NCBI GenBank assembly: GCA_910587155.1
Contig: CAJULA010000051.1
Span: 1 to 6,768, forward strand
DNA: 6,768 bases
From: an uncultured Lachnospiraceae bacterium
Lineage (GTDB): Bacteria; Bacillota; Clostridia; Lachnospirales; Lachnospiraceae
Direction of reading: 5' to 3'
This document shows, in pieces, positions 1 to 5,295 of the stretch. The notes under the pieces were generated by a model. That model was not told the origin of the DNA and made no database searches. It was given only the letters and a program-made list of their open reading frames with translations. Each line of letters begins with the position of its first letter. Within the stretch, counting starts at the first letter, position 1. The position numbers and the translations under genes are program-made.

Positions 1-88
1 CGGAATACTGAAAGAACTGGAAGAACTGGGGATTCGGGAAGGCGATACGGTTCGGATGTATGGACTTTCTTTTGATTATTTCAAATAA
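1..88 (+). CDS. obg: GTPase Obg, C-terminal end only (partial)
   Basis: The window opens inside a reading frame (codons from position 2) that ends with TAA at 86-88. The 28 visible residues include the segment LGIREGDTVRMYGLSFDYF, which matches the end of the small C-terminal (OCT) domain of Obg/CgtA GTPases in clostridia. Obg is a ribosome-associated GTPase needed for 50S subunit assembly. The G domain and the Obg fold lie upstream of the window and cannot be checked. The identification rests on this short tail and on the classic neighbour order obg-yhbY-nadD-yqeK-rsfS. The next gene starts 32 nt downstream with no terminator between, so they are probably co-transcribed. Confidence 0.8.
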   Translation, partial: GILKELEELGIREGDTVRMYGLSFDYFK

Positions 89-120
89 AACAATAATATC
101 CGACAAAAGACGGGAGACAG

Positions 121-423
121 ATGATAATGACATTGACAAGTAAACAGAGAGCGTATCTGAAGGGGCTGGCGAGTACATTGACACCGGTTTTTCAGATTGG
201 TAAAGCCAGTCTGACACCGGAAGTAACCAAGGCAGTGGAAGAGGGGTTCCATACAAGGGAACTGGTCAAGATCACTGTACTGAAAAACTGTCTGGAAGAT
301 CCGCGGGAGATTGCATCTGCACTGGCGGAACGGACACATGCAACCGTGGTACAGGTGATCGGAAAGAAAATTGTTCTTTATAAAAAAGATAAGGACAATC
401 CTAAGATTATTCTGCCTTTATAA
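121..423 (+). CDS. yhbY: YhbY/YqeI family ribosome-assembly RNA-binding protein (CRM domain)
   Basis: This 100-residue protein is a single CRS1-YhbY (CRM) domain, the normal size for the family. Visible family features are LTSKQRAYLKGLA near the N-terminus, FQIGKASLT (about residues 24-32), TRELVKITVLKNC (45-57) and IGKKIVLYKK near the end. Family members bind RNA and associate with pre-50S particles, which fits its place after obg. The GxxG RNA-contact loop reads G27-K-A-S30, so the usual last glycine is serine. Two starts are possible: ATG 121 lies 4 nt after GGGAG (112-116), and the in-frame ATG 127 lies 10 nt after it. The second gives the more family-like start MTLTSKQ. I keep 121, but the choice is not settled. 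Confidence 0.92.
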   Translation: MIMTLTSKQRAYLKGLASTLTPVFQIGKASLTPEVTKAVEEGFHTRELVKITVLKNCLEDPREIASALAERTHATVVQVIGKKIVLYKKDKDNPKIILPL

Positions 424-444
424 AACTTTATAAGTGAGAAGCAT

Positions 445-1062
445 ATGGAAAAAGAGAAGCAGAAAACAGGAATTCTGGGAGGAACATTCAATCCCATTCA
501 TTGTGGGCATATCCATCTGGCACAAAAAGCCATGAGCGCCGCAGGGCTGGACAGGGTACTTTTTATACCGAGCGGCGTTTCCTATATGAAAGATCAAAGC
601 GAAATCCTGCCGACGAAAGAACGGATTAAGATGGTAAAGCTGGCGCTGCAGGAGTATCCATACTTTGATATCTCCACAATCGAGACTGACAGGCAGGGCA
701 ACTCCTATTCCCATGAAACAATCCACGCGCTGCAGCGGCAGTGTCCGGATACGGAATTTTTCTTTCTCACTGGAGCCGATACTATATTTGCCATGGAAGA
801 ATGGAAAGATCCTGTCAGCATTTTCCGGTCTGTAGTCATTCTGGCGGCATGCAGGCCGGGGATATCTCAGGAAAGATTACAGGAACAAATCTCTTATCTG
901 AAGAGTAAATATGAGGCTGATATCCGCCTCATTGTTCAGGATTATGTTGATATTTCATCATCGGATATCCGGAGGGCTCTCAGAAACAGGGGATCCATAC
1001 ATGGACTGGTGCCACAGTCAGTGGAAAATTATATTCGGATCAATCATTTTTATATGGATTAA
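445..1062 (+). CDS. nadD: nicotinate-nucleotide adenylyltransferase NadD
   Basis: NadD transfers AMP from ATP to nicotinate mononucleotide, giving deamido-NAD in the cytoplasmic NAD pathway. The 205-residue product has the family's usual length. The nucleotidylyltransferase signature GILGGTFNPIHCGH spans residues 9-22 with the (H/T)xGH motif at H19-H22. The adenylyl-binding SSSDIR motif (the family's SxxxxR/ISSTxIR site) is at 171-176, followed by the typical LVPQSVENYI tail. The central FFLTGADTIFAMEEWKDP segment matches the NaMN-binding region. The start ATG is 5-10 nt after a modest AGTGAGAAG-like ribosome binding site and 21 nt after yhbY, so it is translated as part of the operon. Confidence 0.96.
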   Translation: MEKEKQKTGILGGTFNPIHCGHIHLAQKAMSAAGLDRVLFIPSGVSYMKDQSEILPTKERIKMVKLALQEYPYFDISTIETDRQGNSYSHETIHALQRQCPDTEFFFLTGADTIFAMEEWKDPVSIFRSVVILAACRPGISQERLQEQISYLKSKYEADIRLIVQDYVDISSSDIRRALRNRGSIHGLVPQSVENYIRINHFYMD

Positions 1063-1112
1063 TTTCCATATGCTATTACTTTACGGATCAGACAAACAGG
1101 AGCGGTGACAAA

Positions 1113-1700
1113 ATGAAATTGAAGCAGGCAGATATTGTAAAAATCCGCAGGGCAATGGAAAAAACACTGGACCCCAAACGCTATGAGCATACATTGGGAG
1201 TGGCTTATACGGCAAGCTGTCTTGCCATGTGCCATGAGGAGAATGTAAAAAATGCAGAACTCGCCGGTCTTTTGCATGACTGTGCCAAGTGTCTGGATAA
1301 TGCCAAAAAGCTTAAGATATGTAAAAAACACAATATCCGTGTCAACAGAATCGAAGACAAAAATCCTTTTCTTTTGCATGCTAAAGTCGGGAGCTTTCTC
1401 GCTATGGAATGCTACGGGGTCAGAGATAAGGACATTATCAATGCGATCCTGAATCATACGACCGGCAGGCCGGGTATGACAAAGCTGGAAAAAATTATCT
1501 ATATAGCAGACTATATTGAACCTAACCGAAAGCATGCCCCAAATCTGTCTGAGATCCGCCGACTGGCGTTTGTGGATCTGGATCAGGCTCTGATACGTAT
1601 TCTGGAAGATACACTCTCATATCTGGAGACGTTAAAGAGTGATATTGATCCCATGACCAGAAAAACGTATGAATATTATAAAGAGGAGAAACATCAATGA
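1113..1700 (+). CDS. yqeK: YqeK, HD-domain bis(5'-nucleosyl)-tetraphosphatase (symmetrical)
   Basis: The 195-residue protein is an HD-superfamily phosphohydrolase of the YqeK family. Studied members hydrolyse diadenosine tetraphosphate symmetrically to two ADP. All expected metal ligands are visible: H26 in YEHTLGV, H55-D56 in LLHDCAK, H89 in LHAKVG, H115 in NHTTGRPG and D133 in IYIADYIEP. The start ATG is preceded by AGGAG at 1098-1102 with 10 nt spacing. It follows nadD by 50 nt and overlaps rsfS by 4 nt (ATGA), indicating translational coupling. The nadD-yqeK-rsfS order is conserved in Firmicutes. The enzyme activity is assigned from the family, not shown by the sequence alone. Confidence 0.93.
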   Translation: MKLKQADIVKIRRAMEKTLDPKRYEHTLGVAYTASCLAMCHEENVKNAELAGLLHDCAKCLDNAKKLKICKKHNIRVNRIEDKNPFLLHAKVGSFLAMECYGVRDKDIINAILNHTTGRPGMTKLEKIIYIADYIEPNRKHAPNLSEIRRLAFVDLDQALIRILEDTLSYLETLKSDIDPMTRKTYEYYKEEKHQ

Positions 1701-2050
1701 CAAAAACAGCGAAAGAACTGGCCAGGGTTGCCATCACGGCTCTGGAAGAAAAGAAAGCGGAGGACATTCATGTAATTGATATCAGCGAGATATCAACTCT
1801 GGCAGACTATTTCATCATTGCAAACGGAACTAACAGAAGTCAGATACAGACGCTGGCAGACCATGTGGAGGAAGCGCTGGGCAAGGCGGGACTTCCCCTG
1901 AAGCAAGTAGAGGGATACGATACCGCTAATTGGATACTGATGGATTACAGAGATATCGTGATCCATATTTTTGATAAAGAAAACCGACTTTTCTATGATC
2001 TGGACCGTATCTGGAGAGATGGGAAGCTGATCAGTCCCAAGGAACTCTGA
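1697..2050 (+). CDS. rsfS: ribosomal silencing factor RsfS
   Basis: The 117-residue product is a full-length RsfS (Iojap/DUF143 family). RsfS binds ribosomal protein uL14 and blocks joining of the 30S and 50S subunits when nutrients are scarce. Family signatures are DISEISTLADYFIIANGTNRSQIQTL split over residues 28-53, and the C-terminal W79-LMDYRDIVIHIF with FYDLDRIW. The start overlaps the yqeK stop (ATGA, 1697-1700), with AGAGGAG at 1682-1688 as ribosome binding site inside yqeK. It is the last visible gene of the operon. It converges on lexA across a 75-nt gap in which I see no hairpin followed by a U-run. Confidence 0.95.
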   Translation: MTKTAKELARVAITALEEKKAEDIHVIDISEISTLADYFIIANGTNRSQIQTLADHVEEALGKAGLPLKQVEGYDTANWILMDYRDIVIHIFDKENRLFYDLDRIWRDGKLISPKEL

Positions 2051-2125
2051 GCCTCCCATCAGGCCCACGCGCAAGAGGCAGATACTCCTGCAGGCAATTT
2101 CATTACCCGCAGGGACAAACAACTG

Positions 2126-2746
2126 TCAGGAAAACAGACGAAAAACGCCGTAGACCTTTCCAAGAATCTGGCAGTCGTCTACGATAATGGGCTCCATTGT
2201 GTCATTCTCCGGCTGCAGGCGGATATGGCCTTCCTCTTTATAAAAGGTTTTAACCGTAGCGGAATCATCTATCAGTGCGACGACGGTATCACCGTTGTAT
2301 GCCGTACTGCAGGTTTGTACAAAAATCTGATCGCCGTCAAAAATGCCGACATTGACCATGGAGTCCCCCTTTACTTTGAGAACAAAAGAGGGTTCTCCTT
2401 TCGGAACCATTTCCGCAGGCACCGGGAAATATTGTGTAATATTTTCCTCGGCAAGTATCGGGATTCCCGCGGCTACGGTACCTATCACAGGCAGGCTTAC
2501 TGTTTCGGTGCGTACCATCTGAAAAGAATCGTCACAGATCTCGATTGCACGGGGTTTCGTGGGATCTCTGCGGATATAACCGTTCTTTTCCAGTGTTTCC
2601 AGGTGAGAGTGGACAGAAGATGTGGATTTCAGATGAACCGCCTCACATATCTCGCGTACTGCAGGCGGATATCCTTTCTGCAGAATCTCACTTTTGATAT
2701 ATTCTAAAATCTCAGACTGCTTTGCAGTAATCTTACCATATCCCAT
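2126..2746 (-). CDS. lexA: LexA, SOS-response transcriptional repressor and self-cleaving protease
   Basis: LexA represses DNA-damage genes and is inactivated when RecA filaments trigger its self-cleavage. The 206-residue product has the standard two-domain layout. A winged helix-turn-helix spans about residues 1-68 (YPPAVREICEAVHLKSTSSV is the core), and an S24-type protease domain runs from about 80 to the end. The cleavage bond A93-G94 lies in VAAGIP. The catalytic serine is S129 in KGDSM and the general-base lysine is K166 in ATVKTFY. The start is ATG at 2746-2744, 8 nt after GGAGG (2759-2755). The frame stays open upstream to 3253, but that part is antisense to the LysM gene and is not family-like. 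LexA-box-like sites in its promoter indicate autoregulation. Confidence 0.97.
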   Translation of the reverse strand: MGYGKITAKQSEILEYIKSEILQKGYPPAVREICEAVHLKSTSSVHSHLETLEKNGYIRRDPTKPRAIEICDDSFQMVRTETVSLPVIGTVAAGIPILAEENITQYFPVPAEMVPKGEPSFVLKVKGDSMVNVGIFDGDQIFVQTCSTAYNGDTVVALIDDSATVKTFYKEEGHIRLQPENDTMEPIIVDDCQILGKVYGVFRLFS

Positions 2747-2801
2747 AATGAATACCTCCAATTTTAATGTCCCCGTCAGTCCATTGGCGGGAATTTTATT
2801 T

Positions 2802-2830
2802 ATTGTAACACAAAACTGTTCAGAAAGCAA
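2802..2830 (-). promoter_or_regulatory. predicted sigma-A promoter of lexA
   Basis: Reading on the - strand, TTGCTT (2830-2825) is followed by a 17-nt spacer and TACAAT (2807-2802). TGT directly before the -10 makes an extended -10 element (TGTTACAAT), which can offset the poor -35. The expected transcript start near 2795 gives a leader of about 50 nt before the lexA ATG. A LexA-box-like site (2828-2841) touches the -35 hexamer, and a half site TGAACAG (2823-2817) lies in the spacer. This arrangement would allow self-repression. The promoter is predicted from sequence only. Confidence 0.6.
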
Positions 2831-2841
2831 ACATATATTCC
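2828..2841. promoter_or_regulatory. LexA-box-like operator 1
   Basis: CAAACATATATTCC matches 11 of 14 positions of the Bacillus-type LexA box CGAACATATGTTCG. It overlaps three bases of the predicted lexA -35 element and shares one base with the next site at 2841. Binding here would be expected to block the lexA promoter. Confidence 0.5.
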
Positions 2842-2854
2842 AAATATTTGTTCG
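2841..2854. promoter_or_regulatory. LexA-box-like operator 2
   Basis: CAAATATTTGTTCG matches 11 of 14 positions of the LexA box, with a perfect GTTCG right half. Its centre is 13 bp from that of operator 1. It sits upstream of the lexA -35, and about 20 bp upstream of the -35 of the LysM gene. Confidence 0.5.
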
Positions 2855-2873
2855 GAAATTTTTGCAAAAAGTA

Positions 2874-2902
2874 TTGACATGCGAAAATATGTTCTGTATA
2901 AT
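2874..2902 (+). promoter_or_regulatory. consensus sigma-A promoter of the LysM/YneA-like gene
   Basis: A perfect TTGACA (2874-2879) and a perfect TATAAT (2897-2902) are separated by exactly 17 nt, the optimal housekeeping spacing. Such a strong promoter needs tight repression, and the best LexA box in the window lies in the spacer (2882-2895). The transcript should start near 2909, leaving a leader of about 90 nt before the ATG at 2999. Confidence 0.88.
2882..2895. promoter_or_regulatory. LexA box within the LysM gene promoter (operator 3, best match)
   Basis: CGAAAATATGTTCT matches 12 of 14 positions of CGAACATATGTTCG and lies wholly between the -35 and -10 hexamers. LexA bound here would exclude RNA polymerase, so the downstream gene is very probably SOS-induced. 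Confidence 0.8.
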
Positions 2903-2911
2903 GCACGTAAC

Positions 2912-2925
2912 AAAACAAATGTTCG
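2912..2925. promoter_or_regulatory. LexA-box-like operator 4
   Basis: AAAACAAATGTTCG matches 11 of 14 positions of the LexA box, with an intact GTTCG half. It lies just after the expected transcript start of the LysM gene, a usual roadblock position for a second operator. Confidence 0.5.
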
Positions 2926-2938
2926 CAACATGTGTTTG
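2925..2938. promoter_or_regulatory. weaker LexA-box-like site (operator 5)
   Basis: GCAACATGTGTTTG matches 10 of 14 positions of the LexA box. It shares one base with operator 4, repeating the 13-bp centre spacing seen between operators 1 and 2. On its own this match would be weak evidence; the repeated spacing is the reason to list it. Confidence 0.3.
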
Positions 2939-2998
2939 GAAATTATGTTTCTGCAGGGATTTTTTATAAAAGCAGAGACAGATCGGAGGATGCAGAAG

Positions 2999-3391
2999 AT
3001 GCGCAGACAGGACAGGATCAGCGAAAGAAGAATACAGAGCAACCGTCTGAGACGGTGTTATGAACGAAGGAGAAATGTACTTTTGTTTTTGACAACAGTA
3101 TGTCTTGCTTTGTCGCTTACCTTTACGTTCTCCGGGTTTATGTCCAATGCCAAAGAACTGGAAACGCCCGGAGAACATAAGTATTATACAAGTATTCTGA
3201 TCCGGGAAGGAGATACACTCTGGTCCATAGCCCGTACTTATATGGATCTCCATTATTCCAGTGAGGAAGACTACATCCGTGAGCTATGCAGAATCAATCG
3301 TCTGTCAGACGAAGAGCTCAGAGCAGGCATGTATCTTATCATTCCCTATTTCAGTCAGCAGGGTTTTCTGCCTGCAGCGGGATACCTATAA
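2999..3391 (+). CDS. membrane-anchored LysM protein, probable SOS cell-division inhibitor (YneA-like)
   Basis: The 130-residue product has a very basic N-terminus (1-25, many Arg), one hydrophobic membrane segment at about 27-48 and an extracytoplasmic LysM domain at about 62-117. The LysM core includes IREGDTLWSIARTY, LCRINRL and AGMYLIIPYF. This matches the layout of Bacillus YneA, which halts division during the SOS response and is likewise divergent from lexA. The strong promoter with an internal LexA box supports that role. I chose ATG 2999 because GGAGG (2985-2989) lies 9 nt before it; the in-frame ATG 2990 abuts the GGAGG and is unlikely. A frame open back to 2879 runs through the promoter. 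YneA function is inferred from architecture and context; sequence similarity outside LysM is not evident. Confidence 0.85.
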   Translation: MRRQDRISERRIQSNRLRRCYERRRNVLLFLTTVCLALSLTFTFSGFMSNAKELETPGEHKYYTSILIREGDTLWSIARTYMDLHYSSEEDYIRELCRINRLSDEELRAGMYLIIPYFSQQGFLPAAGYL

Positions 3392-4435
3392 TTCCTCTCT
3401 CAGGCGGATTGTTTTGGCAGCTTTTCTTTTATTTTCATCCTGCATGGCAGCATAGTGTTTTCGGGTGGTGTTGACATCCTTATGCCCGAGTACATCCGCT
3501 ACCAGATAGATATCTCCGGTTTCCTGATACAGGGTTGTACCATAAGTACTTCTCAGTTTATGTGGCGTAATTTTTTTGAGCCCGGTTACAAGAGAAGCAT
3601 ATTTTTTTACCAGATTTTCCACAGCCCGCACCGTGATCCGTCTGTTCTGGAGAGAGAGAAATAATGCATTCTCATGTCCGGAAGCAGTTATCACATGTTT
3701 CCTTTCCTGCAGATAAGAAAGGAGTGCTTCTTCCACTTCTTCTCCAAAATAAACAACATCTTCATAACCGCCTTTACGGCGGACTTTAATCCGCAGATTG
3801 TCAAAATCCACATCTTCCATATTAAGCCCCACGCACTCCGAAACGCGGATTCCCGTACCGAGAAGAAGCGTAAGAAGCGCAAGATCCCTGACTTTTGTTT
3901 TTTCATGAAAGCGTTGTTGGTTTTTGGTCAATTTGGAACCGTCTTCAACCTGATCCAGCAAAACCGCAACTTCATTAGGATCTAATCTTATGATTTCCTT
4001 TTCATGCAGTTTGGGCATGGGAACAAGAGACGGTGGATTATTTTTAATCAGTTCACTGCAGAAGTAATAGTTGTAAAAGCTTCTGAGCGAAGCAAGCTTC
4101 CTGGCTTTTCCTCGTTCATTGTTCGTGATTTCCTGGCCATCACGAATATACAAAGAGAGATATTCCATATATTCTTCAATGTCTTCTCTGCCGATTTCAT
4201 CTAACATGGACATGGGAAAATCCACGATATCCATTTTTTTATAAACCCCGTTGGTTTCATGAAGAAACTCAAAAAACAGCCGGATATCATAGGCATAGGC
4301 GAGCCTTGTCCTGGGAGATGTCTGATTTTCGATGCCGCGGAAGAAACGTTTGCAGAAAGGCGGCAAAGTAGACAATACTTCACGCATTCTGAGTATATTT
4401 TTTTTGCTTTCTTCTTCGTGATAATTTTGTTCCAT
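3386..4435 (-). CDS. tyrosine recombinase (XerC/XerD-like integrase)
   Basis: This 349-residue protein has a core-binding (SAM-like) N-terminal domain, about residues 20-130, and a complete phage-integrase catalytic domain, about 150-345. The full catalytic set is present: R197 (TGIRVSE), K221 (RKGG), H292 and R295 (HKLR), H318 (LGHKD) and the nucleophile Y328 (KHYA). Such enzymes cut and rejoin DNA at paired sites. The length and the PPFCKRFFRGIE start fit chromosomal Xer-like recombinases of Lachnospiraceae better than element-specific integrases, but I cannot exclude the latter. I prefer ATG 4435, with GGAG (4449-4446) 10 nt upstream; ATG 4471 would add 12 residues but has no ribosome binding site. 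Its end overlaps the LysM gene by 6 bp, tail-to-tail. No dif-like site was recognised. Confidence 0.92.
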   Translation of the reverse strand: MEQNYHEEESKKNILRMREVLSTLPPFCKRFFRGIENQTSPRTRLAYAYDIRLFFEFLHETNGVYKKMDIVDFPMSMLDEIGREDIEEYMEYLSLYIRDGQEITNNERGKARKLASLRSFYNYYFCSELIKNNPPSLVPMPKLHEKEIIRLDPNEVAVLLDQVEDGSKLTKNQQRFHEKTKVRDLALLTLLLGTGIRVSECVGLNMEDVDFDNLRIKVRRKGGYEDVVYFGEEVEEALLSYLQERKHVITASGHENALFLSLQNRRITVRAVENLVKKYASLVTGLKKITPHKLRSTYGTTLYQETGDIYLVADVLGHKDVNTTRKHYAAMQDENKRKAAKTIRLREEL

Positions 4436-4497
4436 ACCCTTGATTCTCCGAATATAAAATGACAGATCCATGATCGGTTTGGTTTCATCTGTTATAT

Positions 4498-4526
4498 ATG
4501 ATAGCCTATTTGTGGGAAAACGTCAA
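4498..4526 (-). promoter_or_regulatory. predicted sigma-A promoter of the tyrosine recombinase gene
   Basis: On the - strand, TTGACG (4526-4521) and TATCAT (4503-4498) are separated by exactly 17 nt; each hexamer matches the consensus at five of six bases. Transcription would start near 4491, leaving a leader of about 55 nt to ATG 4435 or 20 nt to ATG 4471. There is no LexA-box-like sequence in or around it, so the recombinase appears to be outside direct LexA control. Confidence 0.75.
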
Positions 4527-4619
4527 ATTCCTGCATGAGTAAATTTGTGGAGATTTTCTGTTATTTTTCACGCTCGTATTATTGCAAGCCTTAAAACCTG
4601 TATTTTTATATATTGATGA

Positions 4620-4853
4620 GTGGTTTTTCCGTTTTCTTCTAAAGAAACGGTTATCCGTATGATTTTAGATAGAACAGCAGAAAAGTATTCTGATAAAAAT
4701 ATCATGCACTTTCAAACAGCAAAATTGCTCGTTGAAATGGGATACCAATCTGAAATATACGAGTTGATAAAAGATACAAAGAATACCAATCCAAATGCCA
4801 CTCTGCTAATTGAATTAGCAGAACAAATCCAAAATGGTAATTCACAGTACTAA
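4620..4853 (+). CDS. small hypothetical protein, possibly a gene fragment
   Basis: I do not recognise this 77-residue ORF. It opens with GTG immediately after an in-frame stop, without a clear ribosome binding site; an internal ATG at 4659 (residue 14) is an alternative. The predicted product is mostly helical and polar, with two or three amphipathic helices (about 28-38, 43-51, 60-72) and no membrane segment or signal peptide. The pattern FQTAKLLVEMGYQSEIYELIK is vaguely like a helical-repeat or the C-terminal tail of a larger protein, but I cannot name a family. Codon use is much more AT-rich than the genes on either side. A terminator follows directly, which suggests a genuine 3' end. It may be the C-terminal remnant of an acquired gene. 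Confidence 0.4.
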   Translation: MVFPFSSKETVIRMILDRTAEKYSDKNIMHFQTAKLLVEMGYQSEIYELIKDTKNTNPNATLLIELAEQIQNGNSQY

Positions 4854-4889
4854 AGACAGGACAGCAGGTGCCTTGTCCTCTTTCTTTTT
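4852..4889 (+). terminator. Rho-independent terminator after the small ORF
   Basis: AAAGA-ca-GGACA (4852-4862, overlapping the stop codon) can pair with TGTCCTCTTT (4874-4883), giving a 10-bp stem with a 2-nt bulge. The last part of the stem merges with the T-rich run TCTTTCTTTTT. It would end transcription of the small + strand ORF. Confidence 0.65.
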
Positions 4890-4978
4890 ATGACGCAAGA
4901 CACCATCAAATCTGATTGCATGGGCGTTTAGTTATGATGACAAATTGAATGCCTAGATGAAAAGAGAGAGTGACCTGT

Positions 4979-5012
4979 AACTATTCGCAAAAGAACACTT
5001 TAACGAATAGTT
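4979..5012. repeat. inverted repeat, two-tier hairpin
   Basis: AACTATTCG (4979-4987) is the exact reverse complement of CGAATAGTT (5004-5012). Inside, AAAG (4990-4993) pairs with CTTT (4998-5001) around an AACA tetraloop, leaving a symmetrical 2x2 internal loop (CA/AA). No U-run follows on either strand, so it is not a typical terminator. It could be a binding site, a recombination site or an RNA structure. Confidence 0.6.
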
Positions 5013-5016
5013 GAGT

Positions 5017-5136
5017 TCAATGGTGACATATGTACGTTTCTTTTGCAGGCTTACCGTCTACCGGCTTATGCCGCATGTACTGCCGTGATTCAGGCAGATA
5101 TGTTTTCAATCTCCATCCTTTCTTGCCCACAGGTGG
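5017..5136 (-). pseudogene. possible decayed coding fragment
   Basis: On the - strand a 39-codon open stretch reads like a soluble basic protein (for example GWRLKTYLPESRQYMRHKP) and ends in TGA just before the inverted repeat. It has no plausible start codon with a ribosome binding site, and an in-frame TAA lies just upstream. I do not recognise the family. It may be the tail of a lost gene, or chance; the opposite strand is also open for a shorter stretch with less protein-like composition. Confidence 0.2.
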
Positions 5137-5176
5137 TTACTTTTCACATCTAATTGTAACAACATGAGGAAGACAG

Positions 5177-5203
5177 AAAAACCAGCCGGTTTTTCGGCTG
5201 GTT
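5177..5203 (-). terminator. Rho-independent terminator of the transglutaminase gene (possibly bidirectional)
   Basis: A perfect 9-bp stem, AACCAGCCG (5180-5188) with CGGCTGGTT (5195-5203), encloses a GTTTTT loop (AAAAAC on the - strand). On the - strand the stem runs into a T-run (5181-5177), the layout of an intrinsic terminator, about 95 nt after the stop of the transglutaminase-like gene. On the + strand only a weak CTCTTAT tail follows. Confidence 0.85.
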
Positions 5204-5206
5204 CTC

Positions 5207-5222
5207 TTATAATCTTATAATC
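5207..5222. repeat. tandem 8-bp direct repeat
   Basis: TTATAATC occurs twice in direct succession (5207-5214 and 5215-5222), just beyond the terminator stem. Each copy contains a TATAAT hexamer on the + strand, but no fitting -35 or + strand gene is present. It is probably a slippage duplication. Confidence 0.5.
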
Positions 5223-5295
5223 AGGTCATAGTAGTGAAACGCTCTGCTGCTTTTGTGAAATAGCCTTCATGAATCACAATGATACATAGGTTCGC

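Larger units (their letters stand above)
4854..5295. other. gene-poor stretch between the small ORF and the transglutaminase gene
   Basis: About 440 bp without a convincing gene. It holds the terminator of the small ORF, a two-tier inverted repeat at 4979-5012, a short protein-like open stretch on the - strand (5017-5136), the strong hairpin terminator at 5177-5203 and a tandem 8-bp repeat at 5207-5222. I found no tRNA, riboswitch or attachment site in it. The mixture of broken coding potential and isolated hairpins suggests decayed mobile DNA or an unrecognised small RNA locus. Confidence 0.5.

Noticed and set aside
2225..2707. 160-codon open frame on the + strand opposite lexA
   Set aside because: It is antisense to a clear full-length LexA and has no domain or start signal.
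2879..2998. Longer LysM protein starting at ATG 2879 or ATG 2990
   Set aside because: 2879 lies at the end of the -35 element, upstream of the transcript start, and 2990 touches its own GGAGG. ATG 2999 has 9-nt spacing.
2747..3253. N-terminal extension of lexA (open frame upstream to 3253)
   Set aside because: It lies antisense to the LysM gene and its promoter. The family-like start with GGAGG 8 nt upstream is at 2746.
4436..4471. Recombinase start at ATG 4471
   Set aside because: It has no ribosome binding site; ATG 4435 has GGAG 10 nt upstream and a more family-like N-terminus. It is not fully excluded.
3386..4530. dif-like or attachment site next to the tyrosine recombinase
   Set aside because: I looked for an 11+6+11 bp partly palindromic Xer site and for direct repeats flanking the gene and saw none.
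5041..5100. Small hairpins CGGC-TTAT-GCCG and CTGCC-N8-GGCAG as part of a structured RNA
   Set aside because: The stems are only 4-5 bp, without a U-run or a larger consistent fold; they are likely chance.
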